Shown here: positions 37,429 to 45,860 of the stretch, one piece after another | Layout: each line of letters opens with the position of its first letter | Position numbering within the stretch: the stretch's first letter is position 1 | NCBI RefSeq assembly: GCF_002893095.1 | Contig: NZ_PKQQ01000002.1 | Coordinates: 124,001-188,000, forward strand | Source of the DNA: Stenotrophomonas sp. VV52 | GTDB lineage: Bacteria; Pseudomonadota; Gammaproteobacteria; Xanthomonadales; Xanthomonadaceae | Direction: 5' to 3' | Length of the DNA stretch: 64,000 nucleotides | Translations under genes and position numbers: made by a program | Notes under the pieces: generated by a model | Database searches by the model: none | What the model saw: only the letters and a program-made list of their open reading frames with translations | Told to the model about the DNA's origin: nothing

Positions 37429-37476
37429 ATGCCGCGCCCATGTCGTCCAATGCCTCGACCCTCACCGAGCTGCTGA
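37429..37476 (+). other. Short out-of-frame ORF overlapping the sigma-factor start
   Basis: A 15-codon ORF (MPRPCRPMPRPSPSC) begins at an ATG five bases after the only good Shine-Dalgarno sequence here (GGAGG, 37419-37423) and ends at TGA 37474-37476, inside the sigma gene in another frame. The sigma ATG at 37440 is 16 bases from that site. The ORF could be a regulatory overlap, or it may show that the sigma start is unusual. It is unlikely to encode a functional peptide. Confidence 0.3.
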
Positions 37477-37940
37477 TCCGCGAACGCCCGGCGCTGCTGC
37501 GCCTGGTGCGCCGGATACTGGGCAGCGACAGCAGCGCTGAAGATGTGATCCAGGCCATCTGGTTCAAGGCCCGCGGCGTCGATGGCAGCGTGGCCATCGA
37601 CAACCCGCGGGCCTATCTGTACCGTCTGACCACCAACCTGGCCACCGACCAGGGCCGGAAACGCAGCCGCCAGGCGCGGCTGTTGGCCGACCACTACCTG
37701 TGGGGGCCGGATGAAGTGCTGTCCACGGAAGAACAGGCCATGGCCCAGGACGAGCTGCAGCGCGTGCTGGCCGCCGCCGACCATCTTCCCGAACCGACCC
37801 GCACGATCTTCCGCCTCAACCGGTTGCAGGGGCTGACCCAGGCGGAGATTGCCCGGCGCCGTGGCGTGTCGGTCACCACCGTGGAAAACCATGTGCGGGC
37901 CGCGTTGCAGCGGCTCGCCTGGGCGCGCAGCGGGCGGTAA
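37440..37940 (+). CDS. ECF RNA polymerase sigma factor (FecI type)
   Basis: The 166-aa sigma factor has region 2 (LTELLIRERPALLRLVRRIL...SSAEDVIQAIWFKAR) and region 4 (LPEPTRTIFRLNRLQGLTQAEIARRRGVSVTTVENHVRAAL). The NPRAYLYRLTTNLATDQ segment is characteristic of FecI-group factors used in iron/haem cell-surface signalling. It is followed by a FecR-type gene and an STN-containing receptor, the standard trio. I recall an S. maltophilia haem system named hgbIRBC with this composition, and this may be it. The predicted target promoter, CTTGGGGWWGT-N12-CGTCTT, precedes the next three haem genes on this strand. Upstream lies a Fur-like box. The translational start is awkward because the good ribosome site favours another frame. 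Confidence 0.9.
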   Translation: MSSNASTLTELLIRERPALLRLVRRILGSDSSAEDVIQAIWFKARGVDGSVAIDNPRAYLYRLTTNLATDQGRKRSRQARLLADHYLWGPDEVLSTEEQAMAQDELQRVLAAADHLPEPTRTIFRLNRLQGLTQAEIARRRGVSVTTVENHVRAALQRLAWARSGR

Positions 37941-37950
37941 GGCGCACGGG

Positions 37951-37979
37951 CTTGGGGAAGTGCCGTTCCCACACGTCTT
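37951..37979 (+). promoter_or_regulatory. Predicted ECF-sigma promoter, copy 1 (anti-sigma gene)
   Basis: CTTGGGGAAGT (37951-37961), 12 bases, then CGTCTT (37974-37979). It starts 10 bases after the sigma stop codon and ends 38 bases before the FecR-type ATG. The same element with the same spacing is found at 38982 and 42420. Confidence 0.7.
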
Positions 37980-38017
37980 GATGGTAACGGCGCTGCCACC
38001 GCACCCCTTGCCAGCCA

Positions 38018-38974
38018 ATGAGCCCGCAGAACCTGCCCGACCACCGGACCCAACCCGACTCGCCCGACCTGCTTGCCGAACAGGCGCAGGCGTGGATCGC
38101 GTGGCTGGCGTCCGGCGCGGTCGAACCCGAGCGCATGCAGGCCTTCGAGAAGTGGTTGAAGCAACCCGGCCACCGCCGCGCGTTCGAATACGAACGGCAG
38201 CTGTGGCAGGCGGTGGCGCAGCCCCCGGTGCGCGCCCACCGTGCACCCCGCAGGCGCGCGCCGCGCATCGCGCTGGCGGCAGCAGCGGTGCTCGCCCTGC
38301 TGTGGGTGTCGCCGGACGCGTGGCTGCGCCTGCGCGCCGACCACCGCAGCGGCAGCGAAGTGGTGACACTGGCATTGCCCGACGGCAGCCGCGCGGTGCT
38401 CGATGCCGACTCGGCGATCGCCGTGGACTACGACGACAGCGAGCGCGGCATCCGCCTGCTGCGCGGCCGCGCCTGGTTCGAAGTCGCGCCCGGGCACGCG
38501 CAGCCTTTCCGGGTCCGCGCGCAGGGTGGGGTAGTGGAAGACATCGCCACGGCCTTCGCGGTGGCCGATACCGGACACGGCGTGGACGCCGAAGTGTCGC
38601 AGGGACAGATCCGCGTGGCGGCGACGCCGGAAAGCGGCTGGACCTATCTGCTGGCCGGGCAACGCGCCGGCTTCGCGCGTGGCGGGCAGGTGCTGCGCCA
38701 TGCCGACCTCGCGCCGGACCGGATCGCAGCATGGCGCGAGGGCGAGCTGCTGCTGGATGCGGTGCCGGTGGGCGCGGCGGTCGACCAGATCGCGCGGTAT
38801 CGCGCCGGGCCGACCTTCGTGCGCGGGGACCTGTCGGCGTTGTCGCCGGTCAACGCCGCGCTGCGCGTCGACCAGCCCGAGCAGGCGCTGGACGCGCTCG
38901 CGATGTCGGCCGGCCTGCGCGTCACCCGCCTGCCGCTGGGCGTGGCGATAGTGAGCCGCGAAGCGGCGCACTGA
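38018..38974 (+). CDS. FecR-type anti-sigma/signal transducer
   Basis: This inner membrane regulator transmits the receptor's signal to the sigma factor. It is 318 aa from ATG 38018. The N-terminal cytoplasmic anti-sigma segment (LLAEQAQAWIAWLASGAVEP, then FEKWLKQPGHRRAFEYERQLW) matches the FecR N-terminal DUF4880 pattern. A single membrane helix follows (about residues 87-103, IALAAAAVLALLWVSPDAW). The periplasmic FecR domain includes VVTLALPDGSRAVLDADSAI and RGRAWFEVAPGHAQPF; a C-terminal STN-interacting part ends with LSALSPVNAALRVDQPEQAL. It has its own predicted promoter at 37951-37979, so it can be induced separately from the sigma gene. Confidence 0.92.
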   Translation: MSPQNLPDHRTQPDSPDLLAEQAQAWIAWLASGAVEPERMQAFEKWLKQPGHRRAFEYERQLWQAVAQPPVRAHRAPRRRAPRIALAAAAVLALLWVSPDAWLRLRADHRSGSEVVTLALPDGSRAVLDADSAIAVDYDDSERGIRLLRGRAWFEVAPGHAQPFRVRAQGGVVEDIATAFAVADTGHGVDAEVSQGQIRVAATPESGWTYLLAGQRAGFARGGQVLRHADLAPDRIAAWREGELLLDAVPVGAAVDQIARYRAGPTFVRGDLSALSPVNAALRVDQPEQALDALAMSAGLRVTRLPLGVAIVSREAAH

Positions 38975-38981
38975 AATCGAT

Positions 38982-39010
38982 CTTGGGGATGTACGCCCCG
39001 CACGCGTCTT
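38982..39010 (+). promoter_or_regulatory. Predicted ECF-sigma promoter, copy 2 (TonB receptor)
   Basis: CTTGGGGATGT (38982-38992), 12 bases, then CGTCTT (39005-39010) and ACCC. It lies directly after the FecR-type stop and 98 bases before the receptor ATG. The long leader includes a small CCGCAG/CTGCGG stem. Confidence 0.72.
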
Positions 39011-39108
39011 ACCCCCGAACGTACCCGCCGCCGCCACGTACTTCGCAGCGCCCGCAGTCCCTGCGGGGACGCCGTCTGCACGGCATCGCCCTACCTACAG
39101 GTTTCAAC

Positions 39109-42036
39109 ATGCTTTCCAACTCCCGACCGCGCGCGTTGCCGCGCCCGTCCCGCCTGTGCATCGCCTTGCTGGCGTGCGGCCTGGCCGCTGCACCCGCAGC
39201 GCCGGCGCTGGCCCAGTCCGCCGACAGCGCCGCACTCTCCGCCGTGCAGTCGTTCGACATTCCGGCGCAGCCGCTGGCCGATGCACTGCGCAGCTACATG
39301 CGCCAGTCCGGTGTCCAAGTGGCGTATCCGGCGGCGCTGGCTGAAGGTGCCACCTCCACGGCGGTGCGCGGCACGCTGGATGCGCAGCGCGCGCTGGCGC
39401 AGCTGCTGGACGGCAGCGGGCTGGCCCCGCGCGTGCTCGGCCCGGGTGCGGTCAGCCTTGAACGTGCCACGCGCGGCCAACGCGCCGATGGCGTGATCGT
39501 CACCGACACCCTGCGCGTGGCCGGCGACCAGTCCAGCGCAGAGGGCGGCGACAACGAACGCGCACTGGAGGTGTACCGCAGCAGCGGCTCCAGCGTGTAT
39601 GTCCCGCGTGCGACCATCGAACGCTTTCGCGGCACCTCCACCGCCGACATCGTCAAGGGCGTGGTTGGCGTCACCGCCGGCGATCCGCGCACCGCCAATG
39701 CGCTGGACCTCAACATCCGCGGCATCCAGGGCCAGAGCCGCATTCCGGTCATCATCGACGGCGGCCAGTCGACCATGGACACCTACCGTGGCTACGCCGG
39801 CCAGTCGCAGCGCACCTATCTGGACCCGGATCTCATTTCCAGCCTGACCGTGACCAAGGGCCCCAGCCTTGGCGCCAACGCGTCCGGCGGCATCGGGGGC
39901 GTGGTGGAGATGGAAACGCTGAACATCGGCGACGTGCTGCGCGACGGCCAGGACGCCGGCCTGCGCGTGCGCAGCGGCGTGTCCAACGGCAGCGCCCGCG
40001 GCCTGCCGGCCTACAACGCCGTGCCGCGCACCGACCGCAACAGCCTCGGCGGCCAGTTCTTCAACATCGCCGGCGGCAAGCACTGGGACCGGTTCGACCT
40101 GGTCGCCGCCTACGCCTGGCGCGACACCGGCAACTACTACTCGGGCAAGCACGGCTACGACGACTTCCCGCAGACCCGGCGCACCCTGGCGCCGTTGAAC
40201 CCGCCCAATACCGAAGTGTTCAACACCTCGTCCAAGTCCAACTCGGTGCTGCTCAAGGGCACCTGGCGGATCGACGATGTGCAGACCCTGGAGGCCGGTT
40301 ACCGCCATTACAGCGGTCGCCAGGGCGAGATCATGGCCTCGCAGATCATCCGCGTGGACCGCGACCGCGTGCCGCAGTGGGAGCCGGGCAGCGTCGACCT
40401 GGATGCCTACAACCTGCGCTACCGCTTCAACCCCGGCAACGACATCGTCGACCTCAAGGCCAACCTCTGGTACACCGAGGCCGACAGCCTGATGTACAAC
40501 GGCCTGACCGGCATCACCCCGTGGTACTTCGACCGCCGCACCGAGTGGTACGACGGCCCGACCTTCAACACCGATCCGGGTTACAAGGACGCCTACCGCA
40601 ACGACATGACCCAGAAGCGGTTCGGCCTGGACGTGTCCAACACCACGGTGCTGGTGACCGACAGCGCGGGGCTGTTCACCTTCGACTACGGCCTGGCCTT
40701 CAGCGACGAAGACGTGGGCCCGGGCGAGAACGCGCCGATCAAGCATGACGACCTGATCAACAACCGCTTCCTGCGCAACGCGGCGCGGAAGGAATACAGC
40801 GCAGTCGCGTCGATGAAGTGGCAGCCGGGCGAGCGCTGGGACGTGCTGCTCGGTGGGCGCTTCAGCCGGGTCAGCATCCATGACCGCAACCGCCTGGCCA
40901 CGCCGGACGGCGAGGAGGTGATCGGCCAGTACCGCTACACCCAGCTGCTCAACGGCAACCCGGCGCTGCCGGCGTGGCGCGCGCAGCGCATCGCGATGCT
41001 CAACTGGTACCCGGACGCGAACGGCCAGTTCACCGAAGCCTCGCTGCTGGCCTCGCCGTACAAGAAGGGCACGGTGGCCGACATCACCGGCTGGAATTTC
41101 CACGACGTCACTGCCACCGAAGACCTGGGGGTACCCACCAGTTGGACCTGGTCGCAGCCGATCCGCCGTACCGACCACGCGTTCATGCCCACCGGCAGCG
41201 TCACCTGGCATGCCGACGAAGACACCCTGCTGTACATCAAGTACGCCGAAGGGGTGAAGCTGCCGAGCCTGTTCGAGAGTACGCTGGGCCTGTTCACGGC
41301 GGCCAAGCCGATCGACGGTGAGCTCAAGCCCGAACGCGCCGCAACCTGGGAAGTGGGGGCCAGCACGGTGAAGCACGACCTGTTCGCCGACGGCGACCAG
41401 GCCGCGTTCAAGCTGGCCTACTTCAACACCCGCATCGACGACCTGATCACCCGCGACTACCGCACGCTGTCGGCCGGCTACATCCGCAACATCGACCGCT
41501 TCAAGGTCTCGGGCCTGGAGTTCCAGTCCAGCTACGACGCCGGCAAGGTATTCGCCGATCTGTCGGCGCACTATTACTTCGAGGCCAAGACCTGCGCGCC
41601 GGACATCGCCGCCGAACGCCGCGCCTATGGCGTGCAGCGGAAGATTCCGGAACTGGCCGCGACGCCGGACTGCGTGGACGGTGGCTTCGAGGGCTCCTAC
41701 AGCAACACCCAGAACCCGCCGCGTTACACGGTCAACCTGACCCTGGGTTCGCGCCTGTTCGACCAGCGGCTGAGCTTCGGCACCCGCGTGATCCACAACA
41801 GCGGCCCGATCAGCAAGCTCGACAAGGAATGGAACGTGGGCTTGTCGGCGATCCAGCAGTTGTACCAGCCGGCTACGGTGGTGGACGTGTTCGCCAGCTG
41901 GCAGGCCAGCGGGCAGCTGGCCTTCGACTTCAACGTGGACAACCTGACCGACCGCTATTACCTGGATCCGCTGGCGCTGGGCGTGATGCCGGCGCCGGGC
42001 CGGATCATGCGGCTGGCGGTGACCTGGCGGTATTGA
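39109..42036 (+). CDS. TonB-dependent receptor with STN signalling domain, probable haem/haemophore receptor
   Basis: The receptor is 975 aa from ATG 39109, with a signal peptide ending near PALAQ. An STN domain follows (VQSFDIPAQPLADALRSYMR, QSGVQVAYPAALAEG), which contacts the FecR periplasmic domain. The plug has STADIVKGVVGVTAGDPRTA, IRGIQGQSRIPVIIDG and LDPDLISSLTVTKGPSLGAN; then a 22-strand-type barrel ends AVTWRY. Barrel features such as LLYIKYAEGVKLPSLFESTL resemble the HasR-like group. A haem ligand is inferred from the haem oxygenase sharing the same promoter element. A Cys pair (TCAPD, TPDCVDGG) lies in a late loop. A terminator follows at 42040-42067. Confidence 0.9.
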   Translation: MLSNSRPRALPRPSRLCIALLACGLAAAPAAPALAQSADSAALSAVQSFDIPAQPLADALRSYMRQSGVQVAYPAALAEGATSTAVRGTLDAQRALAQLLDGSGLAPRVLGPGAVSLERATRGQRADGVIVTDTLRVAGDQSSAEGGDNERALEVYRSSGSSVYVPRATIERFRGTSTADIVKGVVGVTAGDPRTANALDLNIRGIQGQSRIPVIIDGGQSTMDTYRGYAGQSQRTYLDPDLISSLTVTKGPSLGANASGGIGGVVEMETLNIGDVLRDGQDAGLRVRSGVSNGSARGLPAYNAVPRTDRNSLGGQFFNIAGGKHWDRFDLVAAYAWRDTGNYYSGKHGYDDFPQTRRTLAPLNPPNTEVFNTSSKSNSVLLKGTWRIDDVQTLEAGYRHYSGRQGEIMASQIIRVDRDRVPQWEPGSVDLDAYNLRYRFNPGNDIVDLKANLWYTEADSLMYNGLTGITPWYFDRRTEWYDGPTFNTDPGYKDAYRNDMTQKRFGLDVSNTTVLVTDSAGLFTFDYGLAFSDEDVGPGENAPIKHDDLINNRFLRNAARKEYSAVASMKWQPGERWDVLLGGRFSRVSIHDRNRLATPDGEEVIGQYRYTQLLNGNPALPAWRAQRIAMLNWYPDANGQFTEASLLASPYKKGTVADITGWNFHDVTATEDLGVPTSWTWSQPIRRTDHAFMPTGSVTWHADEDTLLYIKYAEGVKLPSLFESTLGLFTAAKPIDGELKPERAATWEVGASTVKHDLFADGDQAAFKLAYFNTRIDDLITRDYRTLSAGYIRNIDRFKVSGLEFQSSYDAGKVFADLSAHYYFEAKTCAPDIAAERRAYGVQRKIPELAATPDCVDGGFEGSYSNTQNPPRYTVNLTLGSRLFDQRLSFGTRVIHNSGPISKLDKEWNVGLSAIQQLYQPATVVDVFASWQASGQLAFDFNVDNLTDRYYLDPLALGVMPAPGRIMRLAVTWRY

Positions 42037-42039
42037 TCG

Positions 42040-42067
42040 AATGGGCGCGGCACTCGCCGCGCCCATT
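42040..42067. terminator. Bidirectional terminator between receptor and DUF2789 gene
   Basis: The stem ATGGGCGCGGC/GCCGCGCCCAT with ACTC loop is followed by TTTTCG. It lies between two convergent genes with only 36 bases between their stops. Confidence 0.75.
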
Positions 42068-42072
42068 TTCGT

Positions 42073-42318
42073 TCAGGCCTTGGTCGCGTCCGCGTGCAAC
42101 GCTTCGTTCAACTCATCGACCACGATCGCCCAATCGGCATCTTCCTTCAGCTCTTCGCCCAGGAACTGCCGCTGCGCGTCACTCCAGAAAGGCGCCTCGG
42201 CCAGGGTCACATCGGCTGCCAGCTGATGGTCAAGGATGAATCGGGCAATGGCCTCCTTGCTGGAGTCCAGTCCCAACTGCTCGAACAGGTTGGTCATGCG
42301 CGATTCGGTGGTGTCCAT
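42073..42318 (-). CDS. DUF2789 family small protein
   Basis: The 81-aa protein begins MDTTESRMTNLFEQLGLDSS, the opening usual for DUF2789, and includes EAIARFILDHQLAADVTLAE, APFWSDAQRQFLGEELKEDA and the acidic DWAIVVDELNEALH. There is no signal peptide or membrane segment. The start at 42318 follows family alignment; the ATG just before it (42321) is equally close to the AAGGA ribosome site. Function is unknown. It is placed antisense between the receptor and haem oxygenase genes, so transcription of the haem regulon must either restart at 42420 or cross it. Confidence 0.8.
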   Translation of the reverse strand: MDTTESRMTNLFEQLGLDSSKEAIARFILDHQLAADVTLAEAPFWSDAQRQFLGEELKEDADWAIVVDELNEALHADATKA

Positions 42319-42419
42319 CATGGCAATCCTTGTGGGGCGGAAGAATGCGCCATTATCAACACCCCGGGGTGAGGATGGCATCGCCGGAATGGGGGAGCGG
42401 GCCTGCCGCGGCAATCCGG

Positions 42420-42448
42420 CTTGGGGTAGTCTGCGTGGCAGGCGTCTT
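42420..42448 (+). promoter_or_regulatory. Predicted ECF-sigma promoter, copy 3 (haem oxygenase)
   Basis: CTTGGGGTAGT (42420-42430), 12 bases, then CGTCTT (42443-42448) and ACCC. It ends 52 bases before the haem oxygenase ATG. It matches copies 1 and 2 in both blocks and in spacing. Confidence 0.72.
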
Positions 42449-42500
42449 ACCCGTGTGACGCGCGCTGCGCGGCACTGCCACCTTTTCCTGCCAGAACGCC

Positions 42501-43088
42501 ATGAACGCCACCGAGACCCTTGAAGCCACCCGCAGCCAACGCCTGAAGGCCGCTACCCGCGACAGCCACGGCGCGCTGGACAAGCGCATCATGGCCGGCG
42601 AGATCTTCGCCGACCGCGACCGCTTCGCCCGGTTCCTGCGCGTGCAGTACCGCTTCCACCGCGACATCGACGCGCTGTACGCCAATGCCGCGCTGGACGC
42701 GCTGCTGCCGGACCTGGCCGAACGCCGGCGGTTGCCCCAGGTCACCCGCGACCTGCATGACCTGGAACAGGTCCTGCCTGGCCCGGTGCCGATGCGGCTG
42801 GGCCCGGACCTGCCGTTGCCGGCCGCGCTGGGCTGGTTGTACGTGGCCGAAGGCTCCAACCTGGGCGGCACCATCCTGTACAAGATGGCCGGCCAGCTCG
42901 GCCTGGACGCCGACTTCGGCGCCCGCCACCTGGCCGCCCATCCCGATGGCGCCGCACGTCATTGGCGCGCGTTCACCGCCGCGCTCGACACCGTGGTGCT
43001 CACCGCCGAGCAGGAACAGCAGGTCATCGACGCCGCCGATGCGGCGTTCCGCAGCGTGCATGACCATGTCGAGCTGGAATTCGCATGA
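42501..43088 (+). CDS. Biliverdin-producing haem oxygenase
   Basis: The 195-aa cytoplasmic enzyme opens the haem ring with O2 and reductant, yielding biliverdin, CO and iron. Haem oxygenase features are the proximal-His region RLKAATRDSHGALDKRIM (His at about residue 23) and the distal helix LGWLYVAEGSNLGGTILYKM with its flexible Gly residues. Length agrees with HemO/BphO-type enzymes. It is preceded by a copy of the ECF promoter shared with the receptor and anti-sigma genes, so iron extraction and haem uptake are co-induced. YbaN follows after 28 bases. BphO-type enzymes can also supply bacteriophytochrome, but no phytochrome gene is in the window. Confidence 0.92.
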   Translation: MNATETLEATRSQRLKAATRDSHGALDKRIMAGEIFADRDRFARFLRVQYRFHRDIDALYANAALDALLPDLAERRRLPQVTRDLHDLEQVLPGPVPMRLGPDLPLPAALGWLYVAEGSNLGGTILYKMAGQLGLDADFGARHLAAHPDGAARHWRAFTAALDTVVLTAEQEQQVIDAADAAFRSVHDHVELEFA

Positions 43089-43116
43089 GTGCTGACCGCA
43101 GGCCCCGGGCACCCTG

Positions 43117-43479
43117 ATGCGTTGGCTCTGGTTCTGCCTCGGCTGGGTGATGGTCGCGCTGGGCGTGATCGGCGCGCTGCTGCCGGTCATGCCGACCACG
43201 ATCTTCCTGATCCTGGCAGTGGGTTGTTTCGCGCGCAGCTCGCCGAAGTTCGAACGAAAGCTGCTGGAGCACCCGCGCTATGGACCATCGCTGCGCGCAT
43301 GGCGCGAGCAGGGCGCGATCAGCCGCAAGGGCAAGGCGTTCGCCGCCGGCGGCATGGCCTTCGGGTTCGTGATGTTTCTGTGGGGCGCGCGGCCATCGTG
43401 GCCGTTGTTGCTGGGGGTCGCGGTGTTTTTCCTGGCCAGCGCGGTTTACGTGCTTTCTCGACCGTCACCAGTGCCCTGA
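43117..43479 (+). CDS. ybaN: YbaN-like inner membrane protein (DUF454)
   Basis: The 120-aa protein begins MRWLWFCLGWVMVALGVIGA and continues LLPVMPTTIFLILAVGCFAR, the DUF454 signature: two hydrophobic helices around a Pro-rich turn. A basic loop (RKLLEHPRYGPSLRAWREQG) and two C-terminal helices follow. It is 28 bases after haem oxygenase, and this suggests co-transcription from the promoter at 42420. The function of DUF454 is not established. A stem CCGCGACG/CGTCGCGG (43489-43513) lies between it and convergent hppA. Confidence 0.85.
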   Translation: MRWLWFCLGWVMVALGVIGALLPVMPTTIFLILAVGCFARSSPKFERKLLEHPRYGPSLRAWREQGAISRKGKAFAAGGMAFGFVMFLWGARPSWPLLLGVAVFFLASAVYVLSRPSPVP

Positions 43480-43524
43480 ACGAACTGCCGCGACGCCCCT
43501 AGGGACGTCGCGGCCCCAAATCCA

Positions 43525-45552
43525 TTACAACAACGGCACCAGCAACAACGCCACGATGTTGATGATCTTGATCAACGGGTTGATCGCCGGCCCCGCCGTG
43601 TCCTTGTACGGATCGCCCACCGTGTCGCCGGTCACCGCGGCTTTGTGCGCTTCACTGCCCTTGCCGCCGAAGTGCCCGTCTTCGATGTACTTCTTCGCGT
43701 TGTCCCAGGCCCCGCCGCCGGTGGTCATCGAAATCGCCACGAACAGGCCGGTCACGATGGTGCCGATCAGCAACCCGCCCAGCGCACGCGGCCCCAGCAG
43801 CAGGCCGACCACCACCGGCACCGCCACCGGCAGCAGCGAGGGCACGATCATTTCGCGGATCGCCGAGCGGGTCAGCATGTCCACCGCGCGGTCGTACTGC
43901 GGCTTGCCGGTACCTTCCATGATCCCTGCGATCTCGCGGAACTGGCGGCGCACTTCCTCCACCACCGCGCCGGCCGCGCGGCCGACTGCTTCCATCGCCA
44001 TCGCGCCGAACAGGTAGGGAATCAACCCACCGATCAGCAACCCGATGATCACCGTGTGGTCGGACAGGTCGAACGCAAACACTTCACCCGGATGCGCGGC
44101 CTGCAGGTTGTGGGTGTAATCGGCAAACAGCACCAGTGCGGCCAGCGCCGCCGACCCGATCGCATACCCCTTGGTCACCGCCTTGGTGGTGTTGCCCACC
44201 GCATCCAGCGGGTCGGTGATGTCGCGGATCTCCGGCGGCAGCTCGGCCATTTCGGCGATGCCACCGGCGTTGTCGGTGATCGGCCCGTACGCATCCAGCG
44301 CCACGATCATGCCCGCCATCGACAGCATCGAAGTGGCGGCGATCGCGATCCCGTACAGCCCACCATGCAGGTGCGCCAGCCAGATCGCCAGGCACACCGC
44401 GATCACCGGCAGCGCGGTAGACTTCATCGACACGCCCAGCCCGGCGATGATGTTGGTGCCATGCCCGGTGGTCGACGCCTGCGCCACGTGCTGCACCGGC
44501 TTGTACTGGGTGCCGGTGTAGTACTCGGTGATCCACACGATCAACCCGGTGAGGATCAGGCCGATCAGCGCGCAGATATACAGGTTCATCGCCCCGTGCG
44601 CGTTGTCGGGCATCAGCTGCCGGGTGATCGGGTAGAACGCGATCGCCGCCAGCACGCCGGACACGATCACGCCCTTGTACAGCGCGCCCATGATCGAGCC
44701 GCCGGGTTTCACCTTGACGAACAGCGCGCCGATGATCGAAGCGATGATCGACACCCCGCCCAGTACCAGCGGATACAGGATCGCGTTGCGACCGGCCTCG
44801 GCGATCATCAGGCTGCCCAGCAGCATGGTGGCGATCACCGTGACCGCATAGGTCTCGAACAGGTCGGCGGCCATGCCGGCGCAGTCGCCGACGTTGTCGC
44901 CCACGTTGTCGGCGATCACCGCCGGGTTGCGCGGGTCGTCTTCGGGAATGCCGGCTTCGACCTTGCCGACCAGGTCCGCGCCGACGTCGGCGCCCTTGGT
45001 GAAGATGCCGCCGCCGAGCCGCGCGAAGATCGAGATCAGCGACGAACCGAACGCCAACCCGACCAGCGCATGCAGCGCCGCGCCGGTGTCCAGCCCCAGC
45101 CGCAGCAGCAGTGCGTAGTAACCGGCCACGCCCAGCAGGCCCAGCCCGACCACCAGCATGCCGGTGATCGCGCCGCCACGGAACGCCACGTCCATGGCCG
45201 CGCTCAGTCCATTGCGCGCGGCTTCGGCGGTGCGCACGTTGGCGCGTACGGACACGTTCATGCCGATGTAGCCGGCCGCGCCGGACAGCACCGCACCGAT
45301 CGCGAAACCGATCGCGGTGTACCAGCTGAGGAAGATCCCGACCAGCACGAACAACACGATGCCGGCGATGCCGATGGTCAGGTATTGGCGGTTGAGGTAG
45401 GCGCGCGCGCCTTCCTGGATGGCGGCGGCGATTTCCTGCATGCGGGCATTGCCGGCCGGTTGCCGGAGGATCCAGCGTGCCGACACGATGCCGTAGAGAA
45501 TCGCAAGGATGGCGCAGAACAGCGCAAGTGAAAGCCCATAACGTTCCAGCAT
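43525..45552 (-). CDS. hppA: Membrane-bound H+-translocating pyrophosphatase, K+-independent type
   Basis: The pump couples PPi hydrolysis to proton transport across the inner membrane. It is 675 aa from ATG 45552 with about 16 hydrophobic helices. Catalytic motifs are [56 protein letters not shown], and near the C-terminus [14 protein letters not shown] and [16 protein letters not shown]. In [20 protein letters not shown] the Lys after GNTT, rather than Ala, is the known marker of K+-independent enzymes. It shares this region with a PPi-type phosphofructokinase, adenylate kinase and soluble pyrophosphatase. The 308-base gap upstream (45553-45860) holds one SMAG copy and no gene that I can see. 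Confidence 0.96.
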   Translation of the reverse strand: MLERYGLSLALFCAILAILYGIVSARWILRQPAGNARMQEIAAAIQEGARAYLNRQYLTIGIAGIVLFVLVGIFLSWYTAIGFAIGAVLSGAAGYIGMNVSVRANVRTAEAARNGLSAAMDVAFRGGAITGMLVVGLGLLGVAGYYALLLRLGLDTGAALHALVGLAFGSSLISIFARLGGGIFTKGADVGADLVGKVEAGIPEDDPRNPAVIADNVGDNVGDCAGMAADLFETYAVTVIATMLLGSLMIAEAGRNAILYPLVLGGVSIIASIIGALFVKVKPGGSIMGALYKGVIVSGVLAAIAFYPITRQLMPDNAHGAMNLYICALIGLILTGLIVWITEYYTGTQYKPVQHVAQASTTGHGTNIIAGLGVSMKSTALPVIAVCLAIWLAHLHGGLYGIAIAATSMLSMAGMIVALDAYGPITDNAGGIAEMAELPPEIRDITDPLDAVGNTTKAVTKGYAIGSAALAALVLFADYTHNLQAAHPGEVFAFDLSDHTVIIGLLIGGLIPYLFGAMAMEAVGRAAGAVVEEVRRQFREIAGIMEGTGKPQYDRAVDMLTRSAIREMIVPSLLPVAVPVVVGLLLGPRALGGLLIGTIVTGLFVAISMTTGGGAWDNAKKYIEDGHFGGKGSEAHKAAVTGDTVGDPYKDTAGPAINPLIKIINIVALLLVPLL

Positions 45553-45770
45553 GTCCCCTCCCGGGTGATGGATGGCATCCAGTCGACGGACGAACCTCAC
45601 CACGCGGGGCACAACGGGCTGCAACGATGGACCAACCCGTTCAGACCGTCCCCGGTCATCAAGCGTGTGGCTTTGTTCAGCAATCCTGGTGCCCCCCGAT
45701 TATGCAGGGAAAACGCCCAAAGCGACCACGCCGACGCGCCAACCGACGCGCCACGCCCCAAACGTCACCG

Positions 45771-45793
45771 GTAGAGCCGGGCTCTGCCCGGCC
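45771..45793. repeat. SMAG/REP-type palindrome
   Basis: GTAG followed by AGCCGGGCTCTGCCCGGC, the same version as at 20921 and 32396, in the divergent gap between hppA and the next plus-strand gene. Confidence 0.75.
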
Positions 45794-45860
45794 CGGCCCT
45801 TGGCGCAACATTCATCCGCTGCGCGCCATCTTGACTGGCATTCCCCACAGGCGCCGCCCC

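Noticed and set aside
39091-42066. A 991-codon minus-strand frame opposite the haem receptor
   Set aside because: Its composition (Ala, Gly, Val, Arg, His-rich) is that of a shadow frame; the plus-strand receptor has a signal peptide, plug and barrel motifs.
43489-43513. Stem CCGCGACG/CGTCGCGG between ybaN and hppA as a Rho-independent terminator
   Set aside because: It is well placed between convergent genes but lacks a U-run; mentioned under ybaN only.
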